Source: a virus
Reading direction: 5' to 3' (one strand)
DNA: 64,000 nucleotides
IMG/VR virus record: IMGVR_UViG_3300033571_022590
Location: 1-64,000 of that record
The notes under the pieces are model-generated. The model was not told where the DNA came from. It saw only the letters and a program-made list of their open reading frames with translations, and searched no databases. Shown here in pieces: positions 52,451 through 60,619 of the stretch. The position numbers and the translations under genes were made by a program. Position 1 is the stretch's first letter; each line of letters opens with the position of its first letter.

Positions 52451-53633
52451 GGATTTTTTGATGCAAGTTATTTAAACGATCTAATTTTGATGTTGCAAAT
52501 AGTCGTTGATTGTGATCAAGATCCGCCTGGCACTGTTTGTATAGACTATCTAGACCCTGACTATGCGCCTGTTTGATAGCTTCGCACAATTTGATCCATC
52601 TATGAGTGTGATTGGGTTCTAGATCATATGTGTTATCTAACACATCGTCAAACACTCGATATCCTAGATCACGCAATTGTTGTAGACTGCCAGCACCGCC
52701 AGCAACAAAAAACAACTGACCATGTTTGATGGGTTTAAATGTTTTTTCCGTGATAAAAGCACCGCCGCTTTGATCTACATCAAATTGACTTTCTAACACA
52801 ATGTTGCAATAGCTGTCAACATGGTATTTGAATACGGTAATTCCATGATCATTGCGTTGATCCTGCGTGAGATCGTCGCTGAAGTAGGGTGTTTGTGATA
52901 CAAACTTCTCCAGTGACCAACGCAATTGTGAAATACTGTCAATCTCCAGCGGGTTGTCGCAGGTGCTGTCTTGATCAGTGGGTTTTTCGCAGTAACTCCA
53001 GTAACTGTTTTCCAACAAATTGTTTTTTTTCAAATCAGCCATGATTGTGGCTCGCCACCATTTGTGCAGTCTAGACAGCACTGTGAAATCTTTCGAACGT
53101 GGTCGTGTGTGTATGGGCAAAGGTGCTTCACGGTTACGAGCATGATACCAAAGTTCAAAATCTACAAAATACACAAAATTTTCTAGATTCTCGGCTGCGC
53201 TGTTGCTGCTCACAAACACATAACAATTTTTAGGTAGTGCATGTTGTTGCACCAAGCTGTCAAGTCTTGATTTTATGCGTTGCGGGTTGTCGCCCTCATG
53301 ATACAAAAATAACACACGCAGTTGATGTTGTTTGAGTCGGTTGCGCACAGCAGACCCCATGAGTTCAAAATAGTCAATTTCAAAATCAAAAAATCCTATA
53401 CCAATGGGATAAAAAGTATTTTCTGGCAGTGATGATTGCAGTTCATGAATATTGATTTTGGCTCCATGTACTTGACAATATTCTTCCAGGCGCAAGGGAA
53501 TGGTGTAGGGCCAGTGTTGTCCAAATTCTCTCCAGCTTTGAGTATACGGCCGGCCCTGATGTCGAGCTAGAGCTGGATATATTTTGCCCTTGATGGTTCT
53601 GTCTGCTACAAAATTAAATTCTAAATTCATCAA
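52437..53633 (-). CDS. TEK-motif glycosyltransferase-like protein
   Basis: 398 aa, the longest family member. Mid-segment FTVLSRLHKWWRATIMADLK then NNLLENSYWSYCE; C-terminal NIVLESQFDVDQSGGAFITE with TEK at 295-297, KTFKPIKHGQLFFVAGGAG, LRDLGYRVFDDVLDNTYDLE. Also LRVLFLYHEGDNP and PKNCYVFVSSNSAAEN, strands of a putative N-terminal Rossmann lobe. Middle gene of a minus-strand triplet (TEK, TEK, amidinotransferase) with overlapping junctions. Confidence 0.6.
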   Translation of the reverse strand: MMNLEFNFVADRTIKGKIYPALARHQGRPYTQSWREFGQHWPYTIPLRLEEYCQVHGAKINIHELQSSLPENTFYPIGIGFFDFEIDYFELMGSAVRNRLKQHQLRVLFLYHEGDNPQRIKSRLDSLVQQHALPKNCYVFVSSNSAAENLENFVYFVDFELWYHARNREAPLPIHTRPRSKDFTVLSRLHKWWRATIMADLKKNNLLENSYWSYCEKPTDQDSTCDNPLEIDSISQLRWSLEKFVSQTPYFSDDLTQDQRNDHGITVFKYHVDSYCNIVLESQFDVDQSGGAFITEKTFKPIKHGQLFFVAGGAGSLQQLRDLGYRVFDDVLDNTYDLEPNHTHRWIKLCEAIKQAHSQGLDSLYKQCQADLDHNQRLFATSKLDRLNNLHQKIHGQS

Positions 53634-54711
53634 ACATTCCTAAAAGTTCGGTCCAAAGCCGTTGACTAAATCCACCGTTGTAAAAATGATCAAAGTTATG
53701 CTCTACCACGGGCAAGCATCTGCGGTGTATTTCTTGACGCTCTTGCTGGCTCAAATTGTCAAGGTCTTTAAGTAATTTTACAATCTTTTCCATGCGCAGT
53801 CTATCATCGATTTCTTCATCATAGCTTTCATCAAATATGTCACCAAAGGTTTGGAATCCATATTCACGCATGTATGCCAAACTGCCTGCTGGTGCTACCA
53901 ACACAAAAGGCATTTCTAGAGCAATGGCCTTGAAAGTTTTTTCTGTGATATGCAAACGGCGTCCAAAATATACAGTTTCTGTGGCCACGTATATCAAACT
54001 GTCAGCAGACTCTTCAAAATTGGTAAGCCAACAGCTGGCCATGTGTTGTGTGTCCTCGCCGCTGAACAATCTTGGCAATGTGGCTGCGGCAAACACTTGC
54101 TCAATGTCGGGATATATGTTATTATACTTAGAAGCAACTTGTGCTATATCAATGTTTTCGTACACACATGTTCTTGGAGCACTGATATGATTGTGCGCTA
54201 GATCATGTTTGAACACGTTATAAAGAAACAATACTCTATGATCACGCTTGCCACCTACTATGCGATTGGGACTGATAAAAGTACGACTGGGTCGACGATT
54301 GCGAGCTCGAGCGATCAGAAAGGTTTTATCGTATCCACGGAACCAGTCCTGACTGGCCCAGCCGTGGAAAAAGTAGTAATGTGGAGTCCAGCCATACTGT
54401 TTGCACATAGCATCCACAAATTCTCCGCGTTCACTGACCACAATGTGTCCAGGTGGTGTGTTTGGATATAAAATATCTCGATTACGTCTTTTTACATCTT
54501 GAAACAGGGGTTCGTGTAGATCCAGCCACACTGGTTCTTGATCATGCATGTAAACATAGTCGGTTTCTATGATGTCATCCCTACCAAGATTAAATAAATG
54601 ATCCTTGTCAGTGTGCCCAAACGGGTCACAAAAAAACAATCTTGTGCCTGGTCTGTGTTGTGCAAACCAAGGCCAAAATGTATGGTTGTAAATTTCATCA
54701 ATTCTAATCAT
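53614..54711 (-). CDS. TEK-motif glycosyltransferase-like protein
   Basis: 365 aa. RLFFCDPFGHTDKDHLFNLG, then VYMHDQEPVWLDLHEPLFQ, PPGHIVVSERGEFVDAMCKQ, SPNRIVGGKRDHRVLFLYNV (basic segment), and the family signature SLIYVATETVYFGRRLHITE with TEK at 256-258, TFKAIALEMPFVLVAPAGSL, YGFQTFGDIFDESYDEE. Its ATG shares two bases with the ATG of the divergent 998-aa gene, so its promoter must lie inside that gene. The downstream TEK gene overlaps by 20 bp. Confidence 0.62.
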   Translation of the reverse strand: MIRIDEIYNHTFWPWFAQHRPGTRLFFCDPFGHTDKDHLFNLGRDDIIETDYVYMHDQEPVWLDLHEPLFQDVKRRNRDILYPNTPPGHIVVSERGEFVDAMCKQYGWTPHYYFFHGWASQDWFRGYDKTFLIARARNRRPSRTFISPNRIVGGKRDHRVLFLYNVFKHDLAHNHISAPRTCVYENIDIAQVASKYNNIYPDIEQVFAAATLPRLFSGEDTQHMASCWLTNFEESADSLIYVATETVYFGRRLHITEKTFKAIALEMPFVLVAPAGSLAYMREYGFQTFGDIFDESYDEEIDDRLRMEKIVKLLKDLDNLSQQERQEIHRRCLPVVEHNFDHFYNGGFSQRLWTELLGMFDEFRI

Positions 54712-57706
54712 GTTTGACGTATTTTATATTGGGACTAAACCAAATTTGTTTGCGCATGAGAAACCGTGTCGTGATATCACGCATGCACAGGAATTAAGTG
54801 GCACACGTTTTTGTTGGGTAGTGGATTATTTAACCGACTACACAGGCTTTGATTTTTTATGGGAACCCCCGCCCTGGCAGGCAGATTTTACACATGTTTG
54901 GCCCAGTCAGTGGGATCAGTACCATGCGGCATATTTGATTCCAAAACATGCCACAAGTCTTGATTATCACGCACACACCCAAACTCTTTGGCCCAAAAAG
55001 TTTCTAGACAATTATCAAACATTGGTGCCTTGTCAGTTTGATTATTCATGGGTGCCACACCCGTGGGAACCACCATACATTTATGTGTTTGGTAATCAAC
55101 ACTATGCCAGCACCATCATGCCCACGGTGGAATATTATACACCAGGTGCCACAGAACGAAAGTTTGTTGATGACATAGCGGCTAGACTGTTGCCCTGTCG
55201 TGATAATTGGGAAATTCTTGAACCCATAGACCAAGAATCCTGGGACTGGTCTTGGAGACCCGATCCAGGAGAACCTGCCTATATCTATGTGTTTGGCAAT
55301 CAATGGAATCCGCCTGAATTCAAAGCCAGCGTGCGTTATGTTGTGCCCGGTGCCACACAAGTCAAATACATGGATCAGCGTACACGTCGACTACCACAGC
55401 CCGAACTGTTCCGTCACAATTTGCCTGTAGCAAAATTTGACTACTCATGGGAACCCAATCCGTTTGATCCGCCCATGACCTATGTGTTTGGAAATCAATG
55501 GAATCCAGCAGTGCTAGAGCCCACGATAGTTTACAGCACTGGCGGCACAGAAATCAAGTATGTGGATGACATTGTGGCCACGATAGCCCAGGAAATGACA
55601 TCATGGACTCTGTTAGACGATATAGAAACATTTGATTACAGTTGGAGACCCAATCCCACAGATCCGCCTTATATCTATGTGTTTGGAAATCAGTGGCTGA
55701 CTCCTGAGCAACGTCCGGCTTTGCGTTATGCTGTGCCTGGAGCCACTGAAATCAAATACATGCACGAACCTCGTGCTAGACGTGTAGGCAATCCTGAACT
55801 GTTTGTGCAATTGTATCCTTGTAACTTTGACTGGTCATGGGAACCTGACCCTGGAAGCCCGCCTTATATCTACGTGTTCGGCAATCAATACTACCCCGCT
55901 GAAGTCATGCCCACAGTAGAATATCATGCGCCAGGTGCCACCGAGCGGAAATACATGGACGTGCCCGCACAGCTATTGCCGGATGACACATCGGCCTGGA
56001 AACTGTTGCATACCTGTGAATGGGACAAAACCTGGCGTCCAGAACCAGGAAGTCCGGCCTACATTTATGTGTTTGGTAATCAGTGGTGGCCAGCAGAAAA
56101 AATGCCCACAGTAGAATATCACATGCAGGGTGCCACGGAACGCAAGTACATGACAGCGCCTGTGGCTCAACTACCTGTAGACATGACACAGTGGCATGTG
56201 CCCGAGGGCGTAGACGTGCGTGACATGGATTTTTCTTGGGTGCCCGATCCTGGTGAACCGCCTTACATATATCAGTTCGCTACACAACATCAAAAAACTG
56301 GTGGACCACAATACCGTGTGCCAGGCGCTGTTGAAGTCAAATACTTGGATATGATGCGTGCCACAGTCACTAAAGAAGCTGTGCCCATATTTGAAATTGA
56401 TCACTTGGATGGCAATGCCGGGCAGATTCCCAATACGGTGCGCCGCGTGCGTTACTTTGACAACTATCGAGACACCTTGATTCGCTTGGCTAAAAACCTC
56501 AAAGGCGAATACGAACATATATGGGTGTGCAGTAGCGTTTGTGATTACACAGACTTTGACTTTAGTTGGCATCCAGAAATCTGGCAAAGCACCATGTTAC
56601 ATGTGTTTGCGTCAGACGGGGAAAAGTTTGGTGACACATTTTACATGCATGTGCCTACCTTTGCTGAACGTGCTGAGAAAAAAGAGTTGTTAGAATGGTA
56701 CAGTGTAAACTATGTGTCACGTCGGAACGTGCCACGCAGGCCCTTGCCGATGATACAACACAATCATGACACACATGTCGAAGCAGTCAAAACCATGACA
56801 TGGTCTGGGCCTTTGGCAGTGTTTGCCACAGAACCTGTAGAGCGAATTCCTCCTGTGCCACTATGGCGAGAAAAGACTAAAACGGTTGTGCCACTGAGTA
56901 AGGGTGCTAGTCAAGTCATAGTGCCCAAGGTGGCAGTGCCCTATATCAAAACTCAGTTGTATGATTATCCCTACATAGACAAGACACAACGACATCTTTG
57001 CAAAGAACAACCCTTGGACATAGTCTTCATTGACAACGGCGAACCCAATGCTGAATCTAATTATCAGCACCTGGTGGAAGTGGCCAGCCTGACTTGGCGC
57101 AATCGTATACACCGCAGTACAGGAGTCACAGGCCGTGTGGCCGCATATCATGCCGCAGCTGAACTAAGTAGCACACCTTGGTTTTTTGCTGTGTTTGCCA
57201 AGTTGCGTGTTGATAAAGATTTTGATTGGTTATGGCAACCAGACCGTATGCAGGAACCCAAGCACTATATCTTCCATGCGTTTAATCCTGTGAATGGCTT
57301 GGAGTATGGGCACCAGGCCATGATTGCCTACAACAAACGATTGGTCCTGGCCAACCCAGGCACAGGACTTGACTTTACCTTGGATTCAGCACACGAAGTA
57401 GTGCCTATACTATCAGGTACGGCCCACTATACAGATTCGGCTTGGATGGCCTGGCGCACTGCGTTCCGCGAAGTAATCAAACTGCGTCACAGTTTGCCCA
57501 ATGTAGAAAACGAATACAGATTAAACAAGTGGCTACAAGAAAACAACGACAATGATCGTGCGATGTACAGTCATTTGGGTGCGCAGGATGCTGTGGAGTA
57601 TTACGAATCTGTTAAAGGGGATGAAACAGAACTACGCAAGAGCTATGACTGGGCCTGGTTGGCCAGTTATGCTTTGATCAAACGCAATCTAACAGCGAGT
57701 CAATAA
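54710..57706 (+). CDS. 998-aa repeat protein with C-terminal GT-A-like domain
   Basis: 998 aa. At least seven repeats of about 65 residues, with YIYVFGNQ-type cores near residues 122, 190, 257, 320, 385, 450 and 519. Each runs FDYSW-x-P-x-P-x-x-PPYIYVFGNQ, then P-x-V-x-Y-x-x-PGATE-x-KYMD. A degenerate first copy is at ~47 and another near 620. The C-terminal domain from about residue 765 (DIVFIDNGEPNAESNYQHLV, then AAYHAAAELSSTPWFFAVFA, NPVNGLEYGHQ, AWMAWRTAFREVIKLRH) is homologous to the glycosyltransferase-like protein at 36342. The DGDN motif is replaced by FAKL at about 829-832. Likely a scaffold, lectin or inactive transferase. Transcribed alone on plus between two minus-strand groups. 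Confidence 0.7.
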   Translation: MFDVFYIGTKPNLFAHEKPCRDITHAQELSGTRFCWVVDYLTDYTGFDFLWEPPPWQADFTHVWPSQWDQYHAAYLIPKHATSLDYHAHTQTLWPKKFLDNYQTLVPCQFDYSWVPHPWEPPYIYVFGNQHYASTIMPTVEYYTPGATERKFVDDIAARLLPCRDNWEILEPIDQESWDWSWRPDPGEPAYIYVFGNQWNPPEFKASVRYVVPGATQVKYMDQRTRRLPQPELFRHNLPVAKFDYSWEPNPFDPPMTYVFGNQWNPAVLEPTIVYSTGGTEIKYVDDIVATIAQEMTSWTLLDDIETFDYSWRPNPTDPPYIYVFGNQWLTPEQRPALRYAVPGATEIKYMHEPRARRVGNPELFVQLYPCNFDWSWEPDPGSPPYIYVFGNQYYPAEVMPTVEYHAPGATERKYMDVPAQLLPDDTSAWKLLHTCEWDKTWRPEPGSPAYIYVFGNQWWPAEKMPTVEYHMQGATERKYMTAPVAQLPVDMTQWHVPEGVDVRDMDFSWVPDPGEPPYIYQFATQHQKTGGPQYRVPGAVEVKYLDMMRATVTKEAVPIFEIDHLDGNAGQIPNTVRRVRYFDNYRDTLIRLAKNLKGEYEHIWVCSSVCDYTDFDFSWHPEIWQSTMLHVFASDGEKFGDTFYMHVPTFAERAEKKELLEWYSVNYVSRRNVPRRPLPMIQHNHDTHVEAVKTMTWSGPLAVFATEPVERIPPVPLWREKTKTVVPLSKGASQVIVPKVAVPYIKTQLYDYPYIDKTQRHLCKEQPLDIVFIDNGEPNAESNYQHLVEVASLTWRNRIHRSTGVTGRVAAYHAAAELSSTPWFFAVFAKLRVDKDFDWLWQPDRMQEPKHYIFHAFNPVNGLEYGHQAMIAYNKRLVLANPGTGLDFTLDSAHEVVPILSGTAHYTDSAWMAWRTAFREVIKLRHSLPNVENEYRLNKWLQENNDNDRAMYSHLGAQDAVEYYESVKGDETELRKSYDWAWLASYALIKRNLTASQ

Positions 57707-58754
57707 CATACTCAACTTCTAGATCTGTCAGTTCAGGATAGATAGGCAAACACAGGGTTCTGCGACTCAAGGCCGACGCAACACTGAGTACATCGGGTCC
57801 TGGAAATTCATCGTAAGCTGGTAGCTCATGCAAGGGTTCCCAAGACAAAATCTTGGTTTCAATTCTGCGTATTTCAAGATTGCGTTGTAGGATATCACGC
57901 TTGTCTACATCAATCACAAACTTGTTGACAGCATGAGTTCTATGATTGGTCTCGTCTATGAGACTGCGTGCTCGAGTACCACGCAAGCGTTCCAGCCAAT
58001 ACCCTGCAATTTTACTACGTCTGCGTTGCCAGTCATCTAAGTACCGGGTTTTGACCATGAGTTGGGCACAGTCAACTTCACTCATTCTTGAATTGGTGCC
58101 AATCATTTGATGATTTGGTTTACCATTGTTGCGCCAACTTCGTGCAAAATCCAACATATTAATATCATCAGTAACTATGGCACCACCGTTGCCGTAACTG
58201 TTGAAATTTTTCATAGGGTCAAAACTTATGGCTGTTACATTGCCCACACGTCTACATGCATCACTGAGCCAGTGCTGAGCACCATCTTCAATTATGATAG
58301 CATTGTTGTTCAAGTATTCGTGTTTGTTGATGCTTTGCCCATACAAGCCCACGGCCACTGTGGCCTGTACACTTTGTTCACGATCAATTTTCTTATGATC
58401 CATTTGACCGTAGGCATCGGTATCTACTATGGTCACAGTCCAGCCAGCACGTTGAAAGGCATTTATAGTGGCCACATAAGTCATGGCCGGTATCAACACA
58501 CGCGGTGGCCTAGGCATGTAACCTTGAGTGGCATAATATTCGGCAATGATTTCCAAGGCTTGTGTGCCCGAATGACAGGTTACAGCATATTTGGTACCGT
58601 TCTTTTTGGCTAGCCAATTTTCTAATTCGGCTGTGTAGTTGCCGTCCATGAGTCGACCACTGCGTAAAACTTCATCAGTGGCATCTAGTATTTCTGTTCT
58701 GAGATTGTTATACTGTTTTTTGATTCCAGTAAACGGAATTTGCAAGCCATTCAT
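57678..58754 (-). CDS. DegT/DnrJ/EryC1/StrS-family PLP aminotransferase
   Basis: 358 aa. IPFTGIKKQYNNLRTEILDA, TCHSGTQALEIIAEYYATQG (phosphate-binding), VLIPAMTYVATINAF, IIEDGAQHWLSDA, and SFDPMKNFNSYGNGGAIVTD with the PLP lysine; ...RRTLCLPIYPELTDLEVEY. Family members transaminate keto sugars to amino sugars, so the RmlB-like product could be its substrate. Start is uncertain: ATG 58754 begins nearest the conserved IPFTG; ATG 58781 adds nine residues and enlarges the overlap with the upstream epimerase from 47 to 74 bp. The 3' end overlaps the convergent 998-aa gene by 29 bp. Confidence 0.9.
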   Translation of the reverse strand: MNGLQIPFTGIKKQYNNLRTEILDATDEVLRSGRLMDGNYTAELENWLAKKNGTKYAVTCHSGTQALEIIAEYYATQGYMPRPPRVLIPAMTYVATINAFQRAGWTVTIVDTDAYGQMDHKKIDREQSVQATVAVGLYGQSINKHEYLNNNAIIIEDGAQHWLSDACRRVGNVTAISFDPMKNFNSYGNGGAIVTDDINMLDFARSWRNNGKPNHQMIGTNSRMSEVDCAQLMVKTRYLDDWQRRRSKIAGYWLERLRGTRARSLIDETNHRTHAVNKFVIDVDKRDILQRNLEIRRIETKILSWEPLHELPAYDEFPGPDVLSVASALSRRTLCLPIYPELTDLEVEYVIDSLLDCV

Positions 58755-59676
58755 GATATATTTGAAATCCTTGTTCGACATCTACCTGTGGATCATATCC
58801 AAAATCTCGCTGTGCTGCTTCTATATTTAACGCACCGCGGCTGGGGAAATCCGCATCTTTGTCGTGAATTTCAATGCGCCCGCGACCTATCAACTCAACT
58901 ATTTTTTGTGCGGCTTGTAAAAGTGTAACACTGTGACTCTTGGTGATGTTGTATGTTTTGTTTACTGCGTTTAAACTCAGTGCGGCACCCATTATGCCAC
59001 GAGCGGCATCATCTACATAGGTAAAGTCCAAGGTTTCAGAAGCACCACGCACAGTCAAAGTTTCGTCGCGCATGGCTCGCAACATGAATCTACTGATAAC
59101 ACGATCTTCCACATCCAAAGGACCATACACAGCACTGGGACGAATTATGGTATGTGCAAGATTTTTTGTTCTTGTATAGTCGCGAGTGAGCCACTCACCT
59201 GCCAGTTTCATGATACCATACTGTCCTTGTGGCATGCACACAGCATGTTCAGAAACTGCATCTTGAAAATTGCCATACACCATGCTACTAGACACATAAA
59301 CAAATCTTGAAACATCATGACGTGCGCTGGACTCCAATAAATTTATGAGACCCTCCATCATGACTCGGCTGCCCCAGGCCGGATCTGCATTTACAACTTT
59401 CTGTCGGGGAAAACTGGCCAAGTGTATGACACAATCTGGTTTGTGCGTGGACAATAACCAATCAATGCCGGACCGGTCACAGATGTCAATGCGATAAATT
59501 CTGTCAGTAGCAATGTGACGGCGTCGTTCGATTAGCAAGTAGTCAAGTTCAGATTGCGGCACAATGCCGTATGTGGTTTGAATGTCTGTGATGACAATTT
59601 CGTGCCCTTGAGTTTCCAGCATGGCTACCAGCCTATGCCCGATCAAGCCCAGTCCACCAGTGACCAAGATTTTCAT
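58708..59676 (-). CDS. NAD-dependent epimerase/dehydratase
   Basis: 322 aa extended SDR. MKILVTGGLGLIGHRLV (GxxGxxG, residues 7-13), CVIHLASFPRQKVV, VYVSSSMVYGN, YGIMKLAGEWL (YxxxK), IIRPSAVYGPLDVEDR and LDFTYVDDAARGIMG. Lacks the TDE of 4,6-dehydratases, so an epimerase or reductase of a nucleotide sugar is more likely. Start ATG 59676 chosen because it forms ATGA with the upstream stop; ATG 59694 is possible. Operon: 83-aa gene, this gene, DegT aminotransferase. Confidence 0.88.
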   Translation of the reverse strand: MKILVTGGLGLIGHRLVAMLETQGHEIVITDIQTTYGIVPQSELDYLLIERRRHIATDRIYRIDICDRSGIDWLLSTHKPDCVIHLASFPRQKVVNADPAWGSRVMMEGLINLLESSARHDVSRFVYVSSSMVYGNFQDAVSEHAVCMPQGQYGIMKLAGEWLTRDYTRTKNLAHTIIRPSAVYGPLDVEDRVISRFMLRAMRDETLTVRGASETLDFTYVDDAARGIMGAALSLNAVNKTYNITKSHSVTLLQAAQKIVELIGRGRIEIHDKDADFPSRGALNIEAAQRDFGYDPQVDVEQGFQIYHEWLANSVYWNQKTV

Positions 59677-59924
59677 TTTGTTTTTTGCCCCCATTTTAGT
59701 TCATGAAACACAGCATCAGCTGAGGATAGTTGTCCTTTGATGTTGACTCTATAACCCATGTAAGTAGGATCTGCATGGCACCAAAACACTGCTTCTCCCT
59801 GCACATGACTCATGCACCACTGTCCGTGTTCGGTTTGTTGCCACTCACCAATGGGCATGGCTGCATATAGATATGGGTCTTCAACATCGCCCATTCTAAA
59901 ACTGTGAAAAACTATTTCTGGCAT
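59673..59924 (-). CDS. small conserved phage protein (83 aa)
   Basis: 83 aa: IVFHSFRMGDVEDPYLYAAM, PIGEWQQTEHGQWCMSH, GYRVNIKGQLSSADAVF. I associate the pattern DVEDPxLYxAxPIxxWQQTxxGxW with T4-like marine phages; function unknown. First gene of a minus operon with a TTGCAA-N17-TATAAT promoter 6 bp upstream, and ATGA overlap with the epimerase. Confidence 0.65.
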   Translation of the reverse strand: MPEIVFHSFRMGDVEDPYLYAAMPIGEWQQTEHGQWCMSHVQGEAVFWCHADPTYMGYRVNIKGQLSSADAVFHELKWGQKTK

Positions 59925-59929
59925 AGTTT

Positions 59930-59958
59930 ATTATAACAGAACTGCTATTCTGTTGCAA
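59930..59958 (-). promoter_or_regulatory. sigma70-type promoter for the epimerase/aminotransferase operon
   Basis: On minus: TTGCAA (59953-59958), 17-bp spacer, TATAAT (59930-59935, perfect). It overlaps the 3' end of thyX (stop at 59945) and leads to the 83-aa gene at 59924, with almost no leader. Confidence 0.6.
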
Positions 59959-60610
59959 CAAACTCTTGGATCATTGGAAAGATTGGAGCGATGGCATCGG
60001 CGCAGGCCTGTGCCATCTGTCTATGTTCTAGTTGTGTGCCGTTGCCAGACCTTAGTTCGATGTAGTGAACCCAACTTCGCAGGGTGCCTTGCATGTACAG
60101 TCGGCTGGCAGTCATGCCTTCGGGCAACACAGCACGAGCTTGTTCTTTGGCTATGCCACGAGCCAAGGCCCATTGATAAGCACTGCGGGCATAGTCTTGA
60201 ACTTGTTGTTGTTGCTTTAACCAATGTTTCTTTAGACTTTCATCTTCGGTAGCCACACTGTTTTGACGATTGGTGGTGTCTTGCAATCTGGCTTCGCGGT
60301 TTTCAAACTCCACATCAGCCACAGCATAACGCTGACTGAATTCTTGAAAACTAAAACTACGATGTCGCAGAATTTGGCGTGCTATATCTCTAGTGGTTTC
60401 AATTTCCAAACACACACTGACCATTTCCAAGGGACTCCAGTGACCATGCCGGATCAAATAGCGTATGAGTTTTTCGCTGGTTTCAGTGTTGTGTTGATTT
60501 GAAGGATTGCTGACCCGGGCACAGTAAGCCACAAGCTCTTGAGCATTGTTGATGCCTTGAGCTTGTAGTTCTGCGCTGGGTTGACTGTAACTAATTAATG
60601 CGACTTTCAT
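59945..60610 (-). CDS. thyX: ThyX flavin-dependent thymidylate synthase
   Basis: 221 aa, full length. The ThyX signature RHRxxSxxxxSxR is present as RHRSFSFQEFSQR at residues 82-94. Also HGHWSPLEMVSVCLEI and LPEGMTASRLYMQGTLRSWV, HYIELRSGNGTQLEHRQMAQ. Makes dTMP from dUMP using methylene-THF, FAD and NADPH, supplying thymine for phage replication. Common in T4-like marine phages. Lies 9 bp after the FkbM gene. Confidence 0.97.
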   Translation of the reverse strand: MKVALISYSQPSAELQAQGINNAQELVAYCARVSNPSNQHNTETSEKLIRYLIRHGHWSPLEMVSVCLEIETTRDIARQILRHRSFSFQEFSQRYAVADVEFENREARLQDTTNRQNSVATEDESLKKHWLKQQQQVQDYARSAYQWALARGIAKEQARAVLPEGMTASRLYMQGTLRSWVHYIELRSGNGTQLEHRQMAQACADAIAPIFPMIQEFVATE

Positions 60611-60619
60611 ACATTCTCT

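Noticed and set aside
58107-58613. A 168-aa plus-strand frame inside the DegT gene
   Set aside because: Antisense of a well-conserved aminotransferase; no start site or motif.
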